Shown: piece by piece, positions 8,672 through 15,011 of the stretch
How positions within the stretch are numbered: position 1 is the stretch's first letter
Layout: every line of letters begins with the position of its first letter
Assembly: GCA_964405375.1 (NCBI GenBank)
Contig: CAYONQ010000058.1
Location: 1-18,306, forward strand
Direction: 5' to 3'
Source: CAYONQ01 sp964405375
GTDB lineage: Bacteria; Planctomycetota; Phycisphaerae; Sedimentisphaerales; Anaerobacaceae
Length of the DNA: 18,306 nucleotides
The notes under the pieces: model-generated
Told to the model about the DNA's origin: nothing
Databases searched by the model: none
Seen by the model: the letters and a program-made list of their open reading frames with translations, nothing else
Position numbers and translations under genes: made by a program

Positions 8672-10798
8672 GTGCAAAAGCTCAAAAAAGCATTTCAAAT
8701 CACCCGTTATTACGGCACGAGATTCCTCGCCTTTCGTATAAAATACGCTCTTCAACAGAAAACAGGGCTGCTGAAACGAAAATTTCCAGCTTTTCAATGG
8801 TCGGAAACTCAGTCTGACAACTGGCTTGAGCCGGGTAGCAGGGATTCCGACTTTGCACAAGCACATAAGCTGAAAGCAGGGCGTTTCTTTTTCGATATGG
8901 GCAACCCACCAACACCGGATAAACAATGCCAAAGCAGGATAATCGCCGATGCCGAGTATATCCTTGACAATAAATTTAAATACTTTTTTGACAAAAGCTA
9001 TTCGTTAGGTGCCGGCCCCGACTGGTTTCTAAATCCGGTAACGAACAAGCGGGCGAAAGCCGACCGCCATTGGTGCGATATAGATTTGTTTGACCCTGAT
9101 GTTGGGGACATTAAGTTTATATGGGAGCCGTCACGATTCGCATGGGCATATACCTTGATTCGTGCCTTTGCGACAACTCGCCAAAATAAGTACGCTGAGA
9201 AATTTTGGGTGCTTTGGGAGTCCTGGCAGCAGGCCAATCAGCCCAATACGGGGCCAAACTATGCTTGTGGGCAGGAATGCGCTATACGCCTGTTGGCAAT
9301 GTGCTTCGCTTTTTATGCTCTGTCAGATGCGACGGCAACAACGAACGCCAGGCAAAAAAACCTTGCACTTGCGATTGCAGTGCACGCCGATAGGATAGAA
9401 AAAAATATAGATTTTGCTGTGTCCACTCGAACGAATCATTCTCTTACTGAAGCGTTGGGGTTATATACAGCGGGCCTGTTGTTTCCAGAGTTTATACATT
9501 CACGAGATTGGGTGGCGTTGGGCAAAAAAGTTCTCACAACAGAGGGGTTAAAACAAATATACACAGATGGTTCATACATTCAACACTCAATGAATTACCA
9601 TCGTTTGATGCTCCAAGATTTTCTCTGGGGTGTCAGACTTGCTCAACTGAACGGAGATGCGCTTGATGATAGATTGCTTTCACGGCTCAAAAAAGCAACG
9701 TATTTCTTATATCAAATGCAGGACGAAGTTACCGGTAAGGTGCCGAACTATGGTGCTAACGATGGGGCACTAATCCTGCCGCTGAACAGTTGTGACTTTC
9801 CTGATTACCGCCCCGTTTTGCAGGCAATGAATTTTCTGCTTACAGACAAGAAGCTCTATGAGAAAGGCCTATGGGATGAGGACCTCCTTTGGCTGTTCGG
9901 CCCGGATGCTCTGAATGCGCCAATCAGGCCTTCCCCCCGGACAGCCAGTTTCGCTGCTGATACTGGTGGCTATTACATACTTCGAGGGCCCTGCTCCTGG
10001 GCTATGACGCGATGTCACAGCTACCGTGACCGCCCATCCCACGCTGATATGTTACACGTTGACCTGTGGTACAAAGGTGAAAATATTCTACGCGATGCCG
10101 GTAGTTATATGTACTACTGCCAGGAAGCATGGCAAAAATATTTTCTCTCGACCGCTGCGCACAATTGCGTTGAAATCGATGATACTGACCAAATGACCAA
10201 GGGCCCAAGGTTCCTGTGGTTCTACTGGACGCGCTGTCGGCTCCTCAGTTTTGATACGTCACCCGATGGGCGAGTTGGTTACTTTGAAGGCGAACACTAC
10301 GGATACACTCGTCTTCCCGGAAATGTCATTCACCGGCGAAGCATATGCCGAATAGATAATACCTACATCATCATTGATGACATAGCAGGCCGCCACTTAC
10401 ATAATGTGGCGATGCGATGGCGAATGCTTCCGGCTGACTGGCAAAAAGGCGGGGACGGCTGGCAGGTAAATGTTGCTGGTCAGCAAATATCGCTGACAGT
10501 AGCTGCTCCTAAATCAATGAACCATGCTTTGGTGAAAGGGCAGGAAGCTCCTGCGATAGAAGGGTGGGAGTCGCTTTATTATTGTCAGAAAGAACCGACA
10601 CCCACGCTTGTGATAAAAGGTAATACCTCGTTACCGGTCTGTATGACTACAACTGTTTCGCCCGCCGATGAGGGCATCGAGGTAGAAACCCCCGATTTCA
10701 AAGACCCCAAGTCCACCATCGTGCTAAACGGCGTTAGTGATAGCGAGCTGGCTGAGTGTGTAAGTCGGCTCTCGAGGGGTAGAGTCAGGTGTGTATAA
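8672..10798 (+). CDS. Heparinase II/III-family protein (alginate-lyase-like)
   Basis: The 708-residue protein has an alpha/alpha-toroid N-terminal half (about 90-360) with the WEPSRFAWAY segment at 151-160, RTNHSLTEALG at 253-263 and DGSYIQHSMNYHR at 299-311. The C-terminal beta-sandwich half (about 425-640) has SHADMLHVDLW at 456-466, ILRDAGSYMYY at 472-482 and AAHNCVEID at 495-503. These match heparinase II/III-like polysaccharide lyases, which cleave uronate-containing chains by beta-elimination. N255, Y309, H310 and H457 are candidate catalytic residues. Translation starts at GTG 8672: an in-frame TAA at 8666-8668 rules out a longer form and the next Met is residue 76. No signal peptide is visible, which is odd for a lyase on a secreted polymer. 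It closely follows the bi-domain oxidoreductase and converges with the minus-strand glycosyltransferase, 24 bp apart. Confidence 0.88.
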   Translation: MQKLKKAFQITRYYGTRFLAFRIKYALQQKTGLLKRKFPAFQWSETQSDNWLEPGSRDSDFAQAHKLKAGRFFFDMGNPPTPDKQCQSRIIADAEYILDNKFKYFFDKSYSLGAGPDWFLNPVTNKRAKADRHWCDIDLFDPDVGDIKFIWEPSRFAWAYTLIRAFATTRQNKYAEKFWVLWESWQQANQPNTGPNYACGQECAIRLLAMCFAFYALSDATATTNARQKNLALAIAVHADRIEKNIDFAVSTRTNHSLTEALGLYTAGLLFPEFIHSRDWVALGKKVLTTEGLKQIYTDGSYIQHSMNYHRLMLQDFLWGVRLAQLNGDALDDRLLSRLKKATYFLYQMQDEVTGKVPNYGANDGALILPLNSCDFPDYRPVLQAMNFLLTDKKLYEKGLWDEDLLWLFGPDALNAPIRPSPRTASFAADTGGYYILRGPCSWAMTRCHSYRDRPSHADMLHVDLWYKGENILRDAGSYMYYCQEAWQKYFLSTAAHNCVEIDDTDQMTKGPRFLWFYWTRCRLLSFDTSPDGRVGYFEGEHYGYTRLPGNVIHRRSICRIDNTYIIIDDIAGRHLHNVAMRWRMLPADWQKGGDGWQVNVAGQQISLTVAAPKSMNHALVKGQEAPAIEGWESLYYCQKEPTPTLVIKGNTSLPVCMTTTVSPADEGIEVETPDFKDPKSTIVLNGVSDSELAECVSRLSRGRVRCV

Positions 10799-10822
10799 TC
10801 GCATCTTCCGCATAAATGCTGC

Positions 10823-12085
10823 CTAGGATTTTACTGCACAGATATGTTTACCTGGTAACACCTCGTTTTCAATGATGTTGATATATTGGTCGGCAACTTT
10901 CTTGCGGTCGAAATGTTCCTGTACGTAACGAAGACCGTTTTCACCCATCTGCTTGCAGGCCTGAGGGTCGGACTGGAGCTTCTTCAGAGTTTGGGCTAAT
11001 TGCTCGGGATTTTCCGGCTCGACAAAAAAACCGCATTGGGCGTCTTCGACCAGCTCTCGAGCCATCCCGTCGATAGCCACTACTGTTGGCCGGGCCGAAG
11101 CCATATAGTCGAACACCTTGTTGGGATACACGGTCTTGAAAGCGTCAATTTTCTTAAGTACCGCACAGCACACGTCCGCTGCCGCACAAATGTCAACTAC
11201 TTCTTGCTTCGGCCTAAAGCCGGTAAAAATGACGTTATTCAATTTCCACTCTTTAACCTTTTCCTCGAGCATCTGTCGGTGCATCCCATCGCCAACCACC
11301 ATAAATCGTGCACTGTCATCCTTGAAGGATTTTGCGGCCTCCACGAACTGAATAACGTGATTGGCAACACCAAGCCCGCCGGTGTAGATAACAAGGAAGC
11401 GGTCTTTGATATCGTATTTCTCCCGCACCCAGTTATTGTGTGAGCCGGGACGAAAAATATCGAGGTCTGCCGCATTGGGCAACATCGACAGACGGTCTTT
11501 ACGAATGTTCTTCCGCTGGAGCATAATATCATAAAAAGCAGGTGTCAGCACGTTTACCCATGTACTTTCACGGTAAGACAGCCTTTCCAGTGCATAGCCC
11601 AGCTTTATGAGGTGAGCGTTGGTCAACACCCCTGTTTCAATTGCGAATTCCGGCCACAAATCTCTGACCTCAAAAACCATCGGCAGATTGCGAAAACGCC
11701 TGCGGATGGCCCAGCCAATTAACCCTACTACAAGAGGAGGACTGGTGCAAATCATAACATCAGGACGCTCTATCTTCAGACCGGCAAACGACCCGGACAG
11801 CACAAATGAAATATATGCCCAGAAGCGACCCGGATAATTCTTGTTATAACTTTCACTTACATAACAGCGATATACGGTTACACCTGGACATTCTTCTTCC
11901 TTGACTATGATGTGCCCTTTGTACTTCGGCAGCTTCTTACCTGTGGCGTAGTGAACAGTGCCTGCAAGCACGCTGACCTTATGCCCGCGCTCAGCAAAAT
12001 ATCGGCCCATCTGATTCCACCGACTTCCGCCTGCCCGCTCCTTTCCTTTTTCAAGAAAATACTGATGGACCAGCAAAATGTGCAT
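10823..12085 (-). CDS. WbuB-like GT4 family glycosyltransferase
   Basis: The product has 420 residues. The N-terminal half has the GGSRWNQMGRYFAERGHKV segment at 19-37 and the FEVRDLWPE motif at 138-146, both typical of the WbuB subgroup of GT4 enzymes, which act in O-antigen and capsule assembly and often add a 2-acetamido sugar. The donor half has GDGMHR at 265-270 and YPNKVFDYMASARPTV at 320-335, the subgroup's version of the nucleotide-binding loop. The gene is on the opposite strand to the rest of the cluster and is divergent from the sugar transferase, with a shared promoter region. WbuB-like genes are often paired with a small sugar transferase, which supports the second sugar being added by this enzyme. 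The ATG at 12085 has a good promoter about 60 bp upstream. Confidence 0.88.
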   Translation of the reverse strand: MHILLVHQYFLEKGKERAGGSRWNQMGRYFAERGHKVSVLAGTVHYATGKKLPKYKGHIIVKEEECPGVTVYRCYVSESYNKNYPGRFWAYISFVLSGSFAGLKIERPDVMICTSPPLVVGLIGWAIRRRFRNLPMVFEVRDLWPEFAIETGVLTNAHLIKLGYALERLSYRESTWVNVLTPAFYDIMLQRKNIRKDRLSMLPNAADLDIFRPGSHNNWVREKYDIKDRFLVIYTGGLGVANHVIQFVEAAKSFKDDSARFMVVGDGMHRQMLEEKVKEWKLNNVIFTGFRPKQEVVDICAAADVCCAVLKKIDAFKTVYPNKVFDYMASARPTVVAIDGMARELVEDAQCGFFVEPENPEQLAQTLKKLQSDPQACKQMGENGLRYVQEHFDRKKVADQYINIIENEVLPGKHICAVKS

Positions 12086-12142
12086 ATCTCACGGCCTCAT
12101 AAAGAACTTGGTTCATTGTGGACATCCTGCCCGATATCTATA

Positions 12143-12171
12143 AGTATAAAACATTTTATATGCATCGGCAA
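12143..12171 (-). promoter_or_regulatory. Sigma70-like promoter for the WbuB-like gene
   Basis: Read on the minus strand, TTGCCG (12171-12166) and TATACT (12148-12143) are separated by exactly 17 bp. Transcription would start near 12136, giving a leader of about 50 nt before the ATG at 12085. The -10 element is 5/6 and the -35 is 4/6 to the E. coli consensus. Confidence 0.5.
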
Positions 12172-12222
12172 TTTGTGTCTGTCTTCTTAACAGTTGGAAT
12201 AAAGGCGAAATCCACTAAAGTA

Positions 12223-12236
12223 TTTCTGGCCAGAAA
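12223..12236. promoter_or_regulatory. 14-bp perfect palindrome, candidate shared operator
   Basis: TTTCTGGCCAGAAA is its own reverse complement. It lies in the divergent intergenic region, about 59 bp from the -35 of the minus-strand promoter and about 62 bp from the -35 of the plus-strand promoter. A dimeric regulator binding here could serve both promoters. The site is a prediction from symmetry and position alone. Confidence 0.35.
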
Positions 12237-12290
12237 GCTTGGCTAATTCTAACAACCGCAATGAGCGAGGTAAAGGCATTGTTCCAAGTA

Positions 12291-12319
12291 TTGAATAATG
12301 AAGGATTAAAGGGTATACT
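12291..12319 (+). promoter_or_regulatory. Sigma70-like promoter for the sugar transferase gene
   Basis: TTGAAT (12291-12296) and TATACT (12314-12319) are separated by 17 bp. Transcription would begin near 12326, about 40 nt before the ATG at 12367. The leader carries a strong purine-rich ribosome site AAGGAAGGA at 12346-12354. This is probably the promoter for the sugar transferase-formyltransferase-deacetylase group. Confidence 0.55.
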
Positions 12320-12366
12320 AATAGCGGACACAAACCAGAGCTCATAAGGAAGGACAATGTGCGGTT

Positions 12367-12984
12367 ATGAGAGGTTTTTGTAAGCAAATTTTAGATATTG
12401 TTGTTTCCTTATGTATGGTAGTACTCTTATCACCGGTTCTTGTACTTATTGCAGCACTAATCAAGCTAACGGACAATGGGCCCGTAATATTTAGACAGAA
12501 GAGAGCAGGTAAAGACGGTAAGCCGTTTGTCTTTTATAAGTTTCGAACGATGAAGACCGGTGTCGACCCCTTCGGAGCAAGTCCAAAATCTGATGAAGAC
12601 CCTCGATTAACAAAAGTAGGTAAATGGCTGCGAGAGTATTCTCTCGATGAACTACCACAGTTGTTTAACGTACTAAAGGGGGATATGAGTATTGTCGGCC
12701 CCCGGCCGCTGTATATTTCACAGATGGCCGAATGGAATGAACGCCAGAAAAAACGGCTGCTGGTCAAGCCAGGCCTGACCGGGCTTTCTCAGGTCAAGGG
12801 ACGCGCGTCGCTTACTCAGGAGGCGAAGTCTGACATAGAAGTTGAGTATGTTAAAAATCACAGCTTATGGCTGGATATGAAGATAGTTGTTCGGACGTTC
12901 GGCGTGATGGTCGGCAAAAAAGGAGTTTATGAAAAACGGTATTCTGAAAAGGAACGGACGCGAGGTGAAAAGGGGTTGTTTTAG
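12367..12984 (+). CDS. Monotopic phosphoglycosyl transferase (initiating sugar transferase)
   Basis: This 205-residue protein is a minimal bacterial sugar transferase of the PglC/WcaJ C-terminal type, lacking the extra N-terminal membrane domain of WcaJ-like enzymes. Residues 9-33 form the re-entrant membrane helix with Ser-Pro at 22-23. Catalytic motifs are present: KFRTM at 58-62, the DE dyad D94-E95 in SLDELPQLF, GPRPL at 111-115 and KPGLTGLSQVKGR at 134-146. The family transfers a sugar-1-phosphate from a UDP-sugar to undecaprenyl phosphate, the first committed step of repeat-unit synthesis. The start follows the AAGGAAGGA ribosome site by 12 nt, rather long. An out-of-frame ATG at 12357 sits closer to that site and would make an 8-residue peptide. 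The C-terminus YEKRYSEKERTRGE recurs in the fragment at 14790-14969. Confidence 0.93.
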   Translation: MRGFCKQILDIVVSLCMVVLLSPVLVLIAALIKLTDNGPVIFRQKRAGKDGKPFVFYKFRTMKTGVDPFGASPKSDEDPRLTKVGKWLREYSLDELPQLFNVLKGDMSIVGPRPLYISQMAEWNERQKKRLLVKPGLTGLSQVKGRASLTQEAKSDIEVEYVKNHSLWLDMKIVVRTFGVMVGKKGVYEKRYSEKERTRGEKGLF

Positions 12985-13082
12985 TCCTGTCATCGTCCGG
13001 ATTTCATAAGGCAGATGAGAAATAACAGTGATTTTTACAGTGGTGTCTTGTTAGTTTTATTCTTAGCAAATAGGAAGTCCTT

Positions 13083-14024
13083 ATGAAAGTAGCATTGATA
13101 GGTAGTGTAAGTTCGAGCTGGTATGCCCTTGATGCCCTTATCCGTGGCGGCGTTGATATAACTGCTGTATTGGGCGTGGATGAGTCGCGAGCGGACAAGA
13201 TTTCGGACTATAGGCCTCTTCGCCCTTTGGCCACAAAGGCGGGCATTCCGTTTCATTCCTTTATTAAAATTTCAGAACCGGCAGTTGAAAATTTTCTGCG
13301 GGAGCATATCCCTGATATGATTTTGGTTATTGGATTATCACAACTGGTCCCGGAGAACCTGACAAAGATGGCTGCTTATGGTGGTGTCGGCTTTCATCCG
13401 ACCATGCTGCCGGAAGGGCGTGGGCGGGCACCGGTAGCTTGGACGATTCTAAAAGGTGCAAGGGCGGCAGTGAATCTGTTTTTTCTCGTTGATGAACCTG
13501 ATGCCGGCGATATCATCGTTCAGCGCGAGGTGAAGGTGCTGCCGGATGACTATTCTGAGGATTTGATTCACCGGACAAATCTGGTTTTGCAGAAGGTTAT
13601 CTTGGAGTTGACGCCACTAATCAAATCGGGGAAGATACCCCGAACCGCACAGGATCACAATAAAGCAACGTATTATCCCAAGCGGACGGCAGCGGACGGG
13701 GAAATTGACTTTTCGATGTCAACTGATGCAATTTATCGTTTGATTCGTGCTGCGGGCAGACCATATCATGGGGCTTTTACCTGGGCTCAGGGACATAAGT
13801 TGATTGTTTGGCGGGGCAAACCTGCAGAGCCGGAAAAAATCTCGGATATGGCCGGGCCCGGATATATTCTGAAAATCGACGAGAATGGCAGGATTTTGGT
13901 GGCTACCGGTGACGACGGGATTTGGATGACCGAGGTGGAATTTGAAGACAACCTCAAAAGACCTGTGGAATTATTGAAGGTCGGAACACAATTAGGAAAG
14001 CAAGCCCAAGAGAGTACAGGATGA
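13083..14024 (+). CDS. Formyltransferase-family protein (sugar N-formyltransferase-like)
   Basis: The protein has 313 residues. The N-terminal formyltransferase fold spans about 1-180: GFHPTMLPEGRGRAPVAW at 103-120 is the active-site loop and DEPDAGDII at 137-145 the second one, with H105 and D140 as the expected catalytic His and Asp. The position of the usual catalytic Asn, two residues before the His, is Gly103. A C-terminal domain like that of Fmt/ArnA begins with ATYYPKR at 195-201 and includes RAAGRPYHGAFT at 222-233. Known relatives use N10-formyltetrahydrofolate to formylate Met-tRNA or amino sugars such as UDP-Ara4N. Placement in an EPS cluster argues for an amino sugar. A ribosome site AGGAAG lies 5 nt before the ATG. 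The gene overlaps the PIG-L deacetylase gene by 4 bp, implying coupled production and a shared pathway. Confidence 0.82.
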   Translation: MKVALIGSVSSSWYALDALIRGGVDITAVLGVDESRADKISDYRPLRPLATKAGIPFHSFIKISEPAVENFLREHIPDMILVIGLSQLVPENLTKMAAYGGVGFHPTMLPEGRGRAPVAWTILKGARAAVNLFFLVDEPDAGDIIVQREVKVLPDDYSEDLIHRTNLVLQKVILELTPLIKSGKIPRTAQDHNKATYYPKRTAADGEIDFSMSTDAIYRLIRAAGRPYHGAFTWAQGHKLIVWRGKPAEPEKISDMAGPGYILKIDENGRILVATGDDGIWMTEVEFEDNLKRPVELLKVGTQLGKQAQESTG

Positions 14025-14692
14025 AAGCATTAGTTGTATCACCGCACCCAGATGACGAAGTGCTTGGCGTCGGAGGCACAATAGCCCGGCTGACGGCCGA
14101 AGGCAGTGAGGTAACGGTCGTTATAGTAACCAGGGGCTGGGAACCACTTTTTCCCGACAGTCAGGTTGAACAGGTTCGCACTGAGGCCAGTGAGGCAAAT
14201 AAACTCTTGGGTGTGAAATCCCTGCGGTTTATGGACCTGCCTGTAACCCGGCTAAATGCGATACCAAAGCATGAGTTGAATAGTGGATTTGAGAGGCTTA
14301 TGGAGGAAGAAAAGCCGGAGTTGGTCTTCTTGCCTTTTTGTGGCGACCGACATGAAGACCATAGGCAGGTGTTTGATGCCTGTATGGTTGCTCTTCGGCC
14401 GGGGCAAGGACGGAAATATGTCAGGCAGATTTTGTGCTACGAGACTGTTTCGGAGACGCACTGGTCCGGTCCCTATATCGAACCTTGTTTTCAGCCGCAG
14501 TTATGGGTGGATATATCCAGTCAGTTACCTGTCAAGCTGGAGGCGATGCGCAGGTACAAGTCACAGTTACGCCAGCACCCCGATGCCAGGTCAATAGAAG
14601 CCATTTCCTCGCTGGCTAAATGGCGCGGCAGTATAGCTGGAATGTCCGCCGCTGAATGCTTTATTGTGGTTCGAGAGCACTGGATGGCATAG
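14021..14692 (+). CDS. PIG-L/LmbE family (CE14) N-deacetylase
   Basis: This 223-residue protein starts with the PIG-L signature SPHPDDEVLGVGGT (7-20), supplying zinc ligands H9 and D12 and the general base D11. The second metal motif HEDH at 111-114 supplies H114. Family members remove N-acetyl (or other N-acyl) groups from GlcNAc-containing substrates such as GlcNAc-phosphatidylinositol, GlcNAc-inositol and bacillithiol precursors. No signal peptide is present, so it acts in the cytoplasm, on a nucleotide-linked, lipid-linked or small amino sugar. The ATG at 14021 overlaps the stop of the formyltransferase-family gene (ATGA). The pairing suggests that the amine exposed or re-exposed by this enzyme is the one acted on by its partner. 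Which reaction comes first cannot be told from the sequence. Confidence 0.88.
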   Translation: MKALVVSPHPDDEVLGVGGTIARLTAEGSEVTVVIVTRGWEPLFPDSQVEQVRTEASEANKLLGVKSLRFMDLPVTRLNAIPKHELNSGFERLMEEEKPELVFLPFCGDRHEDHRQVFDACMVALRPGQGRKYVRQILCYETVSETHWSGPYIEPCFQPQLWVDISSQLPVKLEAMRRYKSQLRQHPDARSIEAISSLAKWRGSIAGMSAAECFIVVREHWMA

Positions 14693-14789
14693 TGGGTCGG
14701 GTGCTCTGCTGGAATATTCGGTGGCCTATTCTTGGGCTTCGACCGTGCGCAATCTCTTTGTTGCTTTACCGTTCGCGTTGCTGCTGCAG

Positions 14790-14969
14790 GACAGAGGCGA
14801 ACTGACACGAGAAAAAAAGCTCGAACTCGACGTTAAATATGTGGAAACAGCTGGCTTCTTGACCGACATAAAGATAATCCTGGCGACTATCGCCCAGGTG
14901 TTCAGCCGAAAGAACATATACGAGAAAAAGTATTCACAAACCGAATATACCCGTGGAGAAAATAAATAG
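14790..14969 (+). pseudogene. C-terminal remnant of a second sugar transferase
   Basis: From 14790 the frame encodes 59 residues (starting DRGELTREKK) and a TAG at 14967-14969. They align without gaps to the C-terminus of the intact sugar transferase at 12367-12984 from its GRASLTQEAK segment onward: 23 of 59 residues are identical by my count, including the shared YEKxYSxxExTRGE ending. Everything N-terminal to this (membrane helix, KFRTM, DE dyad, GPRPL) is missing. An in-frame ATG at 14664 lies inside the deacetylase gene, so a 101-residue product could be made but would lack any catalytic part. Divergence from the intact copy shows it is not a recent duplicate. It looks like the tail of a different, older sugar transferase left after recombination. 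Confidence 0.75.
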
Positions 14970-15011
14970 AAAGGACAACAAATCGCTGGAGCAAATCAAA
15001 TAGGAAAGAGA

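Noticed and set aside
13083..14024. Housekeeping methionyl-tRNA formyltransferase (fmt)
   Set aside because: The gene sits in an EPS cluster, is coupled to a PIG-L deacetylase, lacks the catalytic Asn, and has no def or rsmB neighbour; a sugar-directed enzyme fits better.
14664..14969. A 101-residue ORF starting inside the deacetylase gene as a functional gene
   Set aside because: Only its last 59 codons match a known family, and these are just the tail of a sugar transferase without catalytic parts; the first part resembles nothing and overlaps the deacetylase gene.
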